Positions 52,139 through 62,006 of a stretch of DNA of 64,000 bases are shown piece by piece. The stretch is from Nitrospira sp. (lineage in GTDB: Bacteria > Nitrospirota > Nitrospiria > Nitrospirales > Nitrospiraceae). The stretch lies in assembly GCA_018242665.1 (NCBI GenBank), contig JAFEBL010000017.1:124001-188000 (forward strand). The letters run 5' to 3'. The notes below the pieces were generated by a model. The model ran no database searches. It was given only the letters and a program-made list of their open reading frames with translations, and was not told the origin of the DNA. The position numbers and the translations under genes were made by a program. Every line of letters begins with the position of its first letter. Within the stretch, counting starts at the first letter, position 1.

Positions 52139-52777
52139 CTATTCCGAGAACGCCGCCTCCGACTCCAGCGCCGTCTCCGCTCCTCGCAACGCACGCACCA
52201 CCAGCAAGAGCGTCATGGAGAGCAGCGCGCCGTAGAGTGCCGCGGCCATATCCTTTTGCGCGTCCCAGATATCCCCTTGCGATCCCAGATAGGTGACGCC
52301 CAATTCCGGATGGAGCGCGCGAGCCACCCACGATTCGATGATCTCCCAGAGCCCGCTCAATCCCAGCACCGTCATGACCGGAAGGTAATACACCACCCAC
52401 CCGCGGATGCTGGCACTCAGGCGGAACAACTCTTCCATTGGATAGGCCAGGAGAAAACCGAAACTGAAATGCACCACCCGGTCGAAATGATTGCGCCCGA
52501 GGTGCAGGACCTGATCCAGCCAGAGCCCGATGGGTACCTCCGCATAGGTGTAGTGTACTCCGACCGTGTGCAACGTGAGGAAGGCGGTAATCAGCGCATA
52601 CGATGTGTGAGAAAGAGGGAGAAACCGATGTGTCGCGACCAGGAGGACAACAAAGGCGGCGGGCAAGATGCTCGCGATCAACCAGAACTGCGGATCAACC
52701 GGAGCTTGCGCCATCCACACCGACACCGCCAGATACCACAGCAGCAGTCCGATCGAGAGCAGCTTGTTTCGACCCAC
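52139..52777 (-). CDS. DUF2238 membrane protein, tandem paralogue
   Basis: 212 residues and about six membrane helices. Same motif set as its neighbour: TAFLTLHTVGVHYTYAEVPI, NHFDRVVHFSFGFLLAYPME and YLGSQGDIWDAQKDMAAALY. The GTG at 52777 has AAGGAG seven bases upstream and is preferred over the ATG at 52795, which lacks a ribosome binding site (this would add six residues). The two proteins share roughly the same layout and presumably arose by duplication; function unknown. Confidence 0.82.
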   Translation of the reverse strand: MGRNKLLSIGLLLWYLAVSVWMAQAPVDPQFWLIASILPAAFVVLLVATHRFLPLSHTSYALITAFLTLHTVGVHYTYAEVPIGLWLDQVLHLGRNHFDRVVHFSFGFLLAYPMEELFRLSASIRGWVVYYLPVMTVLGLSGLWEIIESWVARALHPELGVTYLGSQGDIWDAQKDMAAALYGALLSMTLLLVVRALRGAETALESEAAFSE

Positions 52778-53087
52778 CAGGTGTCTCCTTCTCATCGTGG
52801 TACAGGAAGGATCTGTCTTCGCACCCTGTGCGGAGCAGCTCAAATTACTCTACTGAATGGATCGCCGTCCTGCAACCGCCTCTTCGCCTCCGCTGAACTC
52901 GCACCACGCGTCGTGGGGAGCCTATCCATCTCGCGCATCGGATCGAGCCGGAACTCAGGCGGCACTGCAGATAGAGAGGGGAAACGAGACAGGCCGGTGG
53001 CGGGAGGATTGCGCCAAGGGACGGAGTGGATCGTGAGCCTGTGCTCCGGCAGATCGAACGTCGTGCCGGCGATCGAACGGGGTGCGA

Positions 53088-53258
53088 CTAAGCGGAAGGC
53101 CTGGCGTGACACTCCGGATCTTCGATCACCGCCCCGCATTCGAGGCATCGATAGCGAGGAGGATCCTCGTCGTGTTCGGAACGGATGCGATCGATGAGTC
53201 GCATGTGGAGGCAGGTGAGTGTCCGTGTCATGGTCGGATCGAGTTGAGGACTCTGCAT
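53088..53258 (-). CDS. Small zinc-ribbon protein
   Basis: 56 residues. A helical N-terminus is followed by RYRCLECGAVIEDPECHA, giving a CxxC knuckle and a later Cys/His pair. GGGGAGG five bases before the ATG at 53258 favours this start over one 29 codons earlier. No family name is certain. It is the last gene of the exosortase block, 166 bases after the deacetylase stop, though co-transcription is uncertain. Confidence 0.6.
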   Translation of the reverse strand: MQSPQLDPTMTRTLTCLHMRLIDRIRSEHDEDPPRYRCLECGAVIEDPECHARPSA

Positions 53259-53423
53259 AAGAACCTCCCCGAATCGCGGCGGACGTAGATATGTGAGAGC
53301 GATCCCCGGCTGAATTCGGTCCAACCCTAGCAGATTTCTCAACACTTGACACGACGAATATTACACAGGCCCACGCCAGATATTCACTGACACAACTATT
53401 CGGGGGGGCATGCTGTCGCTATG

Positions 53424-54488
53424 TCAATATATAGGCATAGTCCCCAAGAGGACCTCAGATCCATCACGTGAATGTGCACGAGACAGATCGAAGGGTTTCG
53501 GCGAAGCGCCGCCTGTTGCCGGGGCAACCATTTTCGACAGGGGTGTGCAGGTGACCCCCTCCATGCTCACCAGCTCAAGAAACGTCTTGAGGGTCTTGAG
53601 AAAGCGTTGCTCGCCGGCGCTCGTACGGACAAACGGCCCACACCCGCTCATGAGTGCAGACGAATGGAACACCAGATTCAGCACCCGGTAGCCTTGCCTC
53701 CGCATCTGACGAACGAGCTGCAGCATCATGGCCGGAGTTTCGATCTCCGGCGAGAGCCACACTTTCCGCAACAGATGCAATCGCGAGAGCAGGCCGCCGA
53801 GCCGGAGCCGGCGGTACGGACTCCGCCGGAGTCGTCGCGCCAGCGTCGCACAGGCCTGAAATTCTCCATGGAGATAGCCAATACTGACCGGGACTTCCGC
53901 GAGCGCCCCGTGCGAACGTCGATCACTGAACGGCTCCTGGGCAACGGCATAGGGGCGCGGAGAGATGTGGGAAAAATCAGGGCCAGAGTCCCGTGTCCAT
54001 GAGGTATAGGGCGTGACGGAACTGTCGATACGATATCCGAGCCGGAGCAGGTTCATCGCAACTTCGGAATCGAACCCCCAACGCCCGCTCCGGAATGCGA
54101 TGGGCGCCAGGTCAAAGGTCTCGTGAATGGCATCATGCAAACATTGTAGCTTTTCATATTGCAAGCCGACCGGCAGGTTGCAGAGCATGCTATTGTAGAC
54201 ATTCCGACGTTCCCCGTGCGGGGGCGTATTCCATGGATGACAATGCGCCCCGATTTCACAGGCGCCGGCATCAAGCAAGTCACGCAGCATGGCCGCTGCA
54301 CGCTCATCGCCGACGACTGGATAGGTGAGGAGATAGGTCGGTACAACCCCGAACTCGTCGAACAACGTCTGCAGAAGAGGAAGGCGGTACACGTTGTTGA
54401 CGGTTGCGCGGCAGGGCGGCGTGATGCCCCATTGATCTTCCTCCACATCAACCGTCACCACCAATTTCATAGGCACGCGTTCTTGCAT
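53424..54488 (-). CDS. Polysaccharide deacetylase family protein
   Basis: 354 residues with NodB-homology motifs: VTVDVEEDQWG (motif 1 catalytic Asp), GAHCHPW (metal-binding His-x-His), FRSGRWGFDSEV (motif 3 Arg and Trp) and LVFHSSALMSG (motif 5 His). It probably removes acetyl groups from an exopolysaccharide in the exosortase locus. ATG 54488 overlaps the preceding gene by none and another ATG (54470, MKLVVTVDVEEDQW) is also possible; neither has a strong ribosome binding site. Similar deacetylases occur in PEP-CTERM/exopolysaccharide clusters. Confidence 0.8.
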   Translation of the reverse strand: MQERVPMKLVVTVDVEEDQWGITPPCRATVNNVYRLPLLQTLFDEFGVVPTYLLTYPVVGDERAAAMLRDLLDAGACEIGAHCHPWNTPPHGERRNVYNSMLCNLPVGLQYEKLQCLHDAIHETFDLAPIAFRSGRWGFDSEVAMNLLRLGYRIDSSVTPYTSWTRDSGPDFSHISPRPYAVAQEPFSDRRSHGALAEVPVSIGYLHGEFQACATLARRLRRSPYRRLRLGGLLSRLHLLRKVWLSPEIETPAMMLQLVRQMRRQGYRVLNLVFHSSALMSGCGPFVRTSAGEQRFLKTLKTFLELVSMEGVTCTPLSKMVAPATGGASPKPFDLSRAHSRDGSEVLLGTMPIY

Positions 54489-54501
54489 GGGTCGTGGCCT
54501 G

Positions 54502-55632
54502 CTATCTGACCAGGATTTTGATCGCCTGCTTGGCACTCTCCAGCAGCTTGAGCGTGACCGCCCTCGCAGACCGGTTGTACACCCGCAGGGTCATCAACCG
54601 TCGGAGATCGGTCGCCCATGCGAGCTTGTACGGTTGTGCACCCTGCAACAGATCGATAGTCTTCACCCCATCACGAATGGCCTGCTCAATTCGGTGATGC
54701 AGCAGCAGCATGCCAGGGCTGGACCTTGGAACGGCGGCCGGATCGAATCCTGGCAGATAAAAGTCATACGTATCCCCATAGACAAACCCATAGATGGCCG
54801 CAATCGGTCGCCCCTCCAACTCCAGCCAGTCAAGGCTCACGCGACCTCGTTCGCTCAAAACCTGCACCACCTCCCGGTGAAACCGTTTGGGCATCTCCTT
54901 GGCAAACACCCCGCCATCAGCCCGGGCAGTCCATCGCTGTTGGTGGAGCGTCATCAATGATTCGAGGGCGGCCTCGACCTCGGCAGGACTCGTGGCGCGT
55001 CTGTACCGTATGTCGCCCGCCTGTTGAAGGCACTTCGTCTTCCGTTGCAGCGTATAGCGTGTGTTCCGCCCAAGGCCGGCACGATAGGCATCGACCGTTC
55101 CGGGCAGACGGATGACGGGGCAGCAAGCCGTGGCGGTCATTTCGCCGACCTTGCCCGTCTCGCCGAACCACTCGTTCCACAGATCCAGGGTGGTGGACTC
55201 GGCAGGCATATCCGAGAGCGTAAGAATGTCCCACTCGTTCCGCGCGTCGGTGAACAGGTAGCGGGAGAGACTCTGTAGCAAGGCCGGTTTATGGTGGCCG
55301 CTCGCTATCAGATCGAGATAGGACGAGCCGACGCCGTCGCTGCCCAGAAATCGCCATTCTCGGAACCAGTTGAAGCCGAGGCCCGGAATGCCGGTCCGAC
55401 GGGCATAGAACGGCGCGATGCCGACCACACGTTCGCGATCGTCGAACGCCAGCAGAATCTTGAGACACCCATCACCCAAGTAATGTTTCGACCAGTAGTA
55501 CAACCACTCCCACGTGAGAAAGACACTATGCCCTGGCACGGAGTGAAGCAGTTGCTCCCATTCACAAGCCAGTCCCTTGAATTCCTTCAACGAGGTGACT
55601 GCGCGAATAGTCAAGGGAGCTGCGTTCGTCAT
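54502..55632 (-). CDS. FemAB/CelD-like GNAT-fold acyltransferase
   Basis: 376 residues with the PF13480-type fold: EWEQLLHSVPGHSVFLTWEW at the N-terminus, then HQQRWTARADGG, LDWLELEGRPIAAIYGFVYG and LLHHRIEQAIRDGVKTIDLL with the terminal YKLAWA. FemAB and CelD-like proteins attach amino acids or acyl groups to sugars or peptidoglycan; here a role in modifying the extracellular polymer is likely. Its ATG overlaps the exosortase stop (ATGA), so the two are translated together. The deacetylase gene starts 13 bases later. Confidence 0.85.
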   Translation of the reverse strand: MTNAAPLTIRAVTSLKEFKGLACEWEQLLHSVPGHSVFLTWEWLYYWSKHYLGDGCLKILLAFDDRERVVGIAPFYARRTGIPGLGFNWFREWRFLGSDGVGSSYLDLIASGHHKPALLQSLSRYLFTDARNEWDILTLSDMPAESTTLDLWNEWFGETGKVGEMTATACCPVIRLPGTVDAYRAGLGRNTRYTLQRKTKCLQQAGDIRYRRATSPAEVEAALESLMTLHQQRWTARADGGVFAKEMPKRFHREVVQVLSERGRVSLDWLELEGRPIAAIYGFVYGDTYDFYLPGFDPAAVPRSSPGMLLLHHRIEQAIRDGVKTIDLLQGAQPYKLAWATDLRRLMTLRVYNRSARAVTLKLLESAKQAIKILVR

Positions 55633-57215
55633 GGCACATACTCTTGCAGGAGAGGAAAAACGAGGCCGGCAAATTCTTCAGGTGCTGTCCACGCATCTGC
55701 GTCCTGAACAATCCGAGGCTCCGCCGACACCAGCACCAGGGCACCATCGGTGCGCCCGTGCCGGAACACCTGCATGATCGTCGCCAGCTTGGCCTGAAAA
55801 CGGCCCGCATAACTCCTGCCATCGATGTGATACCAGAACAGGGCCGGGACGGGCCGGTGGCTCCTGTCGAGCATGGTGCGATTCGCTGATACCGTCCGCT
55901 CCCCCACCAGTAGGGCCGCGGCGAGGGCCTGCTCATGGAGCGGCGCCGTCTGCATCCCCACCAGTTCTTTTCCCTGACGTTGGGCTTTCGTATACGCCAC
56001 AGAGAGATTCACGCGACGGCCATCAGGTGCGCGATAGGTCCGCGCCAGTGATGCGTCCGCATCCAGCAGGTTAATCAATGATCCGGTGTTCGACTGACGG
56101 TCGATAACCCAATCACCGATCTCGGCGGGAAATGTTGCCAGGTCCTTTTTGAGTCCTGTAGTCCCGTGATGAAGCCAGGACAGAACCAGCGTCGCACCGG
56201 CAAGGGTGGCGCAAGCCAACCACCAGGCTCGGCGCCATGCCGGGACTGGCGAGAGTACGACGCCGGACACGCCTTCCGGTTCCGGCAACAGCGAGGTCGG
56301 CGCTCTCCGTTCCAGTTTGCTCAGGAGCCAAGCCCCCATGAACAGAAATCCGAACGCAACCCAATCGACAAACAAGCCCTGTAGCATATGATACGGCCCA
56401 TGCAGGTCTTTGCCCCCCGCTTGCGCATAGAGGCCCATAACTGTCACCCGCAGCCAGTTGGCCATGATGGCCATCAGGACCGACGACAACACAAGCGTGA
56501 CCCGGCTCCACCACATCCGCAGCGTGAGATGGGCCAGCGGTAACCCGACGGCCAGCACGGCGATGAGCAATCCAGCCCCGCTACATTCGCGCGCCACTTC
56601 CAACGTGACCGTGGGCAGGAGGATGAAGATACGGTGTTCCAGGATCACGGGAATGCCGATCGCCTGCAGCATGGAGGCAGACATGTTGGCGGTGAGGAGT
56701 TGAAAGGGCCATTCCAGCGGTTCGGTCAGGACATCCAAGACGGGCGTCATGAAGATCAGATAGGCGAGCGGAAAGGCCATCGCCTTGAGATACGTAAACC
56801 CACACAGGAGCAGGACGAGTCCCGCCAGGACCAGGATCAACGCGAGGCTTTCGATGGTCATGACGCCGGCCACGTCACTCGCCATGAGTAGGAGCGTCGC
56901 ACTCACGAGCCAGAGCGCACCCGGCACGAGCGCCGGTTGAACCGGAATCCGTTTCAAGTCCGGCCATTGAAGCCAAGTCAGATACAGACTAACCAACGGG
57001 ACAAGAAATCCGTGAGAAAAGCCGTAGCGATTCCACCACAATTCCCAAAGATCGCCCCAGGCGCGCGCGGAGAGCAGCCAGAACAACAGACCGAGTCCGA
57101 GAACCCGCAGCGTCAACGGATCGACGCCGAACCATCTCGTACTCCGGCCCATCAAGGAAGACCGTGGCTGCAGAACGGTTCCCCTTTCGGACGTATGGCT
57201 GAGCGAATGTTCCAC
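55629..57215 (-). CDS. Exosortase with fused EpsI-type C-terminal domain
   Basis: 528 residues. Residues about 30-310 form an eight-helix exosortase: catalytic Cys in ARECSGAG, Arg in NWLRVTVMG and His in GPYHMLQG, the conserved triad. Residues about 320-528 form an EpsI-type domain (FPAEIGDWVIDRQ, then VAYTKAQRQGKELVG and WYHIDGRSYAGRFQ). Exosortases cut and sort PEP-CTERM proteins to the cell surface. Start at GTG 57215 one base past the TPR stop with GAGGAG upstream is preferred; ATG 57152 (MGRSTRWFGVDP) would be the alternative and lacks a ribosome binding site. Confidence 0.85.
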   Translation of the reverse strand: MEHSLSHTSERGTVLQPRSSLMGRSTRWFGVDPLTLRVLGLGLLFWLLSARAWGDLWELWWNRYGFSHGFLVPLVSLYLTWLQWPDLKRIPVQPALVPGALWLVSATLLLMASDVAGVMTIESLALILVLAGLVLLLCGFTYLKAMAFPLAYLIFMTPVLDVLTEPLEWPFQLLTANMSASMLQAIGIPVILEHRIFILLPTVTLEVARECSGAGLLIAVLAVGLPLAHLTLRMWWSRVTLVLSSVLMAIMANWLRVTVMGLYAQAGGKDLHGPYHMLQGLFVDWVAFGFLFMGAWLLSKLERRAPTSLLPEPEGVSGVVLSPVPAWRRAWWLACATLAGATLVLSWLHHGTTGLKKDLATFPAEIGDWVIDRQSNTGSLINLLDADASLARTYRAPDGRRVNLSVAYTKAQRQGKELVGMQTAPLHEQALAAALLVGERTVSANRTMLDRSHRPVPALFWYHIDGRSYAGRFQAKLATIMQVFRHGRTDGALVLVSAEPRIVQDADAWTAPEEFAGLVFPLLQEYVP

Positions 57216-57216
57216 G

Positions 57217-59388
57217 TTACTCCTCGATCTTATTCGCCGCCACCATGCGGGCCGCACGGTCAGACTCCGCGAAATGACCGGGCAGCAGCAGGGCCTGCTT
57301 CAATTCGGCCAACGCGTCGTCCTGCTTGCCGATCTTCGAAAGCGTCATCGCGTGGTGATAGCGCACGACCGGGTGCTGAGGCAGTGCCGTCGACGCTTCA
57401 GCCAATAACCGCTGAGCGTCGGCGAACCGTTCCTTCTTAAAATAAATCCACCCCAGCGTATCCTTGATAGCGGGATTCGCGGGCGCTCGATCGAGCGCAG
57501 CCAGGGCCAACCCGAGAGCATCATCAAGATCCTGCCGCTCGCTCAGATCCGCGGCGAGATTGTTCGCGGCGACGACATTGCCCGGATCCAGTTGAACGGC
57601 CCGGCGATACTGCGTATTGGCCGCATCGAGCTGCCCCTGCGACGCCAGCGTCATGCCTAAGGCCGTGTGGAACTCCGAATTGGTTTCTTCCTTCTTGAGC
57701 GCAACCTGAAAGGCAGACTGGGCCGCAGACAGCTGATGTCGGTAGAGATAGAACTGGCCCAGTTCATAGTGCGTCAAGGCTACGTCCGGCGCGAGGGCCC
57801 TGGCTTTCCGGAAGGCCCTCTCGGCTTGATCCAGTGCGTGCTGAGCCACATACCATCGCCCTGCGAGACGCCAGATGTTCGGATCGTGCGGAGCCTGGGC
57901 CACATGCAGGTTAAGCATGCGCTCTGCTTGCGGACCTTGGTTCGATTCGGCCAGGGCTCTGAGAGAGTCCTGGAGAATCGCGAGATCGCCTGGCGCACGT
58001 GCGAGCGCCTCTGAGAGGAGCACCGCCGCTTCGGCCGGTCGTCCTTGCAGTGACCGCAGGCCCGCCAGCTTCACGTAGCCGATCGATTGTCCGGGAAGTT
58101 GCCGGAGGATCTCGCCGAATACGTCTTCGGCCTTGGTCCACTGTTTCGCCTGGGTCAATGCATCGCCGGCCAGCAGCGCGCCTTCGGGATTGGAAGGGTC
58201 TGACCGCAAGGCCTGCCAGGCTTCATGTTCGGCCTCGGACGATTTGTGCTGCCCAAGATACAACCTCGCCAGCGCCAGATGGGCCGTGCCGTTCTCCGGC
58301 CGGAGTTTCACCGCCTCACGTAGCGCGTCTTCCGCCTGTCCCGCACGGCCCTGCGCCATTCGCGCTATTCCCAGGTAGAGATGGGAAGCGGACAGGGTCG
58401 CGTCCCGTCCGATGGAGCGTTCGAACAGGGAGACGGCTTCAAGCAGATCATTGCCTGCCAGGGCAATGCGGCCTTTGAAATAGAGGCCCATGGCATCATG
58501 TTCATCCGCCTCGAGAATGGGCTTCGCGAGCCCTTTCGCCGCTTCCACCTGCCCGGCGGCCAGCTTGAGTTCGATGAGCGCGTTCCGGGCCTTCTGGGAA
58601 TTCCTGTCGGCCATGAGTCCGGTCAATTCACGTTCCGCGTCATCTCGTTTTCCGAGCGCACGATACCGGTCCGCCAGCAGCAGCCTGACGAGTTCCTGGT
58701 CGTGGCTCAATTCCACTGCTTGGTCAAATTCTCGCCTGCCTTCATCGACCGAACCGGTCGCACACAAAAAATATCCGTGAGCGAGGCGCGCCTCCACGGA
58801 CCGGGGATCAGCCGCCACCGCGCGGGCATACCATTCGCCCGCCGCGCTGAGATCCTGCCGCGTGAAGTACAGGTTGGCGAGGCCGAGGAGCGGTCGCAGC
58901 ATGGTGGGATCAAGGTCGGCCGCTTGCTGAAGGAAGGCGATCGCGTCCGCGACACGGTCTTCGCCAAGCGCGACGCCGGCACGCAGAAGATACCCGGCGG
59001 GATGGCGGGGATGCTCGGAGATCAGCCCTTCTGCCAGTTTGGCAGCCTCATCGACTCTTCTAGCCGCCAGGTACAGATCGCCAAGTGACCAGCGTGCATC
59101 GACATGAGCGGGATCAAGCTGGACGACACGCTTCAGTGCCGTGAAGGCGGTAGGAATATCGCGAGAGTTCGATGCGGCTGAGGCGAGCTTCCAGTGCACA
59201 TGGGCACGATCAGGACTGTCCCGCGCAGCGTTCTTGTACTCGATCACCGCCTCGCGGAATTGCGCCTGTTGCACGTACGCATCTCCGCGGCGCTCGTGCC
59301 GAGCGGCCCGGTCGCTCGAAGACTCTGAGCAGGAAAGCAGCAGAGGCTCGAGGATCAGAAGACAGCACAACGCAATCCACTTTTCCAT
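57217..59388 (-). CDS. TPR lipoprotein of the exosortase system (PrsT-like)
   Basis: 723 residues with a lipoprotein leader (lipobox LLSC near residue 19) and about 19 tetratricopeptide repeats, many with the pattern A.xxL.xAV.L.P (for example ALREAVKLRPENGTAHLALA). In PEP-CTERM systems a large TPR protein (PrsT) helps assembly or export of the surface polymer; length is smaller than the usual 900 residues. It lies directly upstream of the exosortase, whose GTG is one base after the stop. Two in-frame ATGs are near; 59388 starts the leader. Confidence 0.8.
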   Translation of the reverse strand: MEKWIALCCLLILEPLLLSCSESSSDRAARHERRGDAYVQQAQFREAVIEYKNAARDSPDRAHVHWKLASAASNSRDIPTAFTALKRVVQLDPAHVDARWSLGDLYLAARRVDEAAKLAEGLISEHPRHPAGYLLRAGVALGEDRVADAIAFLQQAADLDPTMLRPLLGLANLYFTRQDLSAAGEWYARAVAADPRSVEARLAHGYFLCATGSVDEGRREFDQAVELSHDQELVRLLLADRYRALGKRDDAERELTGLMADRNSQKARNALIELKLAAGQVEAAKGLAKPILEADEHDAMGLYFKGRIALAGNDLLEAVSLFERSIGRDATLSASHLYLGIARMAQGRAGQAEDALREAVKLRPENGTAHLALARLYLGQHKSSEAEHEAWQALRSDPSNPEGALLAGDALTQAKQWTKAEDVFGEILRQLPGQSIGYVKLAGLRSLQGRPAEAAVLLSEALARAPGDLAILQDSLRALAESNQGPQAERMLNLHVAQAPHDPNIWRLAGRWYVAQHALDQAERAFRKARALAPDVALTHYELGQFYLYRHQLSAAQSAFQVALKKEETNSEFHTALGMTLASQGQLDAANTQYRRAVQLDPGNVVAANNLAADLSERQDLDDALGLALAALDRAPANPAIKDTLGWIYFKKERFADAQRLLAEASTALPQHPVVRYHHAMTLSKIGKQDDALAELKQALLLPGHFAESDRAARMVAANKIEE

Positions 59389-59463
59389 GTGAGCCCCGAT
59401 GAACCCGCATCCCCTCAAGCTCTCAAGCTATCCGGGCTTGCCTACAATGCCAGCGGGCACCCT

Positions 59464-60320
59464 TTACGATGCCTGCGCGGGCCTGATCGACCGACCTTTC
59501 CACAGCAATCCGACGACCCCGCTGCTCAACAAGAGGAACATCGCCGGCTCCGGCGCACCCGCCGCCGCAGACTTTGGCTCGGCGTAAATGAAGTCGTCCA
59601 TGGCCACCACGTCGATGGCACCGCCGTCGTTCGGCCCCAGGATCGCATTGCCGGTGGTGATGGACACCCGGCTGATCAGCTCGTCGCCGTCGAACTTGAC
59701 GCCCAAAAACGACAGACCATTGTTCGCGGCTAGTACATAGAATTTGCCCAACGATTGGTTATTGGCCCCGAACATTCGATCGACGTGGTCCGCGCTCGAT
59801 CGACGTCCGTGAAGACGGCGCCGAATGCGGTCGTGACCGCGGGGATGGTCTTGTTCGATCCTGGCTGAAAGAAGAGTTGCTCCGTGACGATGCTGTTGGT
59901 CGGCGCGAAAATGCGGGGACTGCTGAACGAGGTGAAGGTGGCGGGATAGGTGGAATTGATGTTGCCGAACCACGTCAGCGTGGCGTCATTGGGAGCGGCT
60001 TGACCGCTGATGGAGAAGGTGGTGGCCGCCGGCTCGTAGAACGCGCCCCGGTTGTTGAGGAACAAATCCTTGGGCATGTTGACCAACGGCGGAGCAGCGG
60101 CTCCACCTCCGTCCCAATTGATCTCCCGGCGGCCTGTGGTGAACGGCCCCGGCGCATTGCCGTTGTTGGCGCCCCCGATCGCGGATCGAAACGCATCGAC
60201 CGTATCCAGAATCGCACCGAAGTCCGAAAAGACAATCGAGCCGGCAGCCGCCAGCGAGGGCAGCGACAGAAACGCACCCAGCACGATCATCATCAGGCGG
60301 CGCATCGATAGCTTGTGCAT
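59464..60320 (-). pseudogene. PEP-CTERM protein gene interrupted by a frameshift
   Basis: The gene starts at 60320 (GAAGGAGG before ATG) with a signal peptide ending SLAAAG. The first frame reads to GAVFTDVDRARTTSIE and then loses sense; the sequence resumes one frame over as FGANNQSLGKFYVLAANNGL, LGVKFDGDELISRVSITTGN and the sorting signal PEPAMFLLLSSGVVGLLWKG. Together they match a common PEP-CTERM family (FTDVDxxxTTSIEFFDxNNQSLG). A single-base deletion near 59773 explains both halves. Either a real loss, phase variation or a sequencing error. It lies in the exosortase operon, and a repaired form would be its substrate. Confidence 0.75.
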
Positions 60321-60428
60321 GTCATCCTCCTTCGTCGTAGGGTCACGCACCTGAACCCTACGCTGGGACCTGACTTGCCGGCATCGTCGCCATACGAGGG
60401 CATACCCGCATGCAGGACAGGTGCAGAC

Positions 60429-61832
60429 CTACGGACACAAAGACGGTGGCTGCGCCGTGTGGTCTTCACCGCGTCCTCGGCTCCGCCGACGCATCCGTGC
60501 CATCAACCCGATGAATCCTGATCCGACCAGCAACAGCGTCCCCGGCTCCGGCGCTGACGCGGCGGACGCGACGATCGTATAGGAAAACGCCGTCCCGCCA
60601 TTCGTGAGTTCGCTGCTCCAGGAGAGCCCCGATGACAGTGACGGTAACCCGACGCCTCCGCTAAACAACGAACCGCCATGTGCACCGGTGCAGCCCAGTG
60701 AACAGGTCAGCAGGTCGAATCGATAACCCAGTCCGGGTGTAAAGTTGTTGATGAGCCTCAAGGACAGACTCCCGCCGAAGACACCGGACCCGGTGACCTT
60801 GAGCACGTCATATTGAGAGCCGGCCAGTAATCCGCCGAGCTTCAGATCCAACCGCCCGGCGGGACCTTGTACGTAGTTGGCGAGTGTCAGCACCCCAGGC
60901 TGGACGGCAGTCCCCGGTTGAACCACCCCTCCGGTATTCGTCACGGTTCCGGTGATCGTCCCGGCCCCGCTCAACGTCCCGGCCTGCAGACTGAGATTGT
61001 GCACAAACGTCCCATTGACGATGGTCTGGGACACCGCGGTGGTTTGGGCATAACTTCCAGTGCCCGTCACCTGCCCCAGCCTTCCAACCTCGAATGTTCC
61101 CGCATTGACCATGGTGCCATCATTGGCGAGGGTGCCCGCACCATTCACCGCGATCTGAACCGTTCCGGAATTGACCACGCTACCCTGATTGGTGAAGGTC
61201 CCTGCACTGACCAACGCGCTGCCCGCATTGGTAAAGGTGCCGGTATTCAGCGTCGTGGATAACACCGGAGCGAACTTGTTAAATGCCTGGAGATAGGTCC
61301 CAGTCGTCCCGATTGTGATGGCACCCGCGTTCTCCACATGGGCACCACCGATCTGAAACGTACCTTCAATGTGGGTAGTGCCGCCGGCCTGCTGGATATA
61401 CTGCGCGACAGGTGGGATCCGGTTGGAAAAGCTGCCGAACGACGTCCCCTCGCCGATACGCACCGTACCCGCATTCGTCACTGTGCCGCTATTGCTCATC
61501 GCGGGCGTGAGCGATCCGCCGGGAGTCAGTTCTTGAATATACTGCCCTGTGGCTGCCACGGAGAACGCGCCGGCATTGGAAATCCCGCCGATGTTGTCAA
61601 ACCGACTCGCGTTGGACAGAGACGCGGATGGTTGAATGTTGATGGTGCCCACATTGCTGAAGGGGACAAGATTCTCTACCGGGACCGATGGCGAGATGAT
61701 AATCGTGTTCCCGTCTGGATTCGGATTGGGGGCGATCTGAATGGCATACAGGTCATCCGGCGCCACCGTCAGTACCGTCAGGATTTGGAGAAACAAGATG
61801 AAGACACGGATGGTGGCACAGGAAGGGATCAT
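60429..61832 (-). CDS. PEP-CTERM surface protein with Gly/Thr-rich beta-helix repeats
   Basis: 467 residues. After a signal peptide (MIPSCATIRVFILFLQILTV) come many short repeats with TNAGT, FTNQGSVVNSGTV and GTFEVGRLG motifs, the beta-helix style of autotransporter and filamentous adhesins. The C-terminus carries the PEP-CTERM sorting signal APEPGTLLLVGSGFIGLMAR followed by basic residues. It should be exported and anchored or released by the exosortase encoded at 55629. AAGGAGGT six bases before ATG 61832 sets the start. It probably forms part of a surface layer or biofilm matrix. Confidence 0.85.
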   Translation of the reverse strand: MIPSCATIRVFILFLQILTVLTVAPDDLYAIQIAPNPNPDGNTIIISPSVPVENLVPFSNVGTINIQPSASLSNASRFDNIGGISNAGAFSVAATGQYIQELTPGGSLTPAMSNSGTVTNAGTVRIGEGTSFGSFSNRIPPVAQYIQQAGGTTHIEGTFQIGGAHVENAGAITIGTTGTYLQAFNKFAPVLSTTLNTGTFTNAGSALVSAGTFTNQGSVVNSGTVQIAVNGAGTLANDGTMVNAGTFEVGRLGQVTGTGSYAQTTAVSQTIVNGTFVHNLSLQAGTLSGAGTITGTVTNTGGVVQPGTAVQPGVLTLANYVQGPAGRLDLKLGGLLAGSQYDVLKVTGSGVFGGSLSLRLINNFTPGLGYRFDLLTCSLGCTGAHGGSLFSGGVGLPSLSSGLSWSSELTNGGTAFSYTIVASAASAPEPGTLLLVGSGFIGLMARMRRRSRGRGEDHTAQPPSLCP

Positions 61833-62006
61833 CTTCGACCTCCTTGTAAAACAGCTGCCGGCTTCTGCGCTGTTCAGGCAAACGGTCACGGTCGCATGCG
61901 AGAGATACCCTATCCGAGATGCTGCCGCCGGGAAACTGGGAGGTCTACTTGAATTGCTCTACTTAAATCCCTGGCATCATGAGATCCACCACCGCGCCAG
62001 TCGCGA

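Noticed and set aside
52840-53352. Open frame of 170 codons on the minus strand
   Set aside because: Rich in Arg, Ser and Pro with no conserved motif; it overlaps the better-supported small zinc-ribbon gene (53088-53258) and lacks a ribosome binding site.
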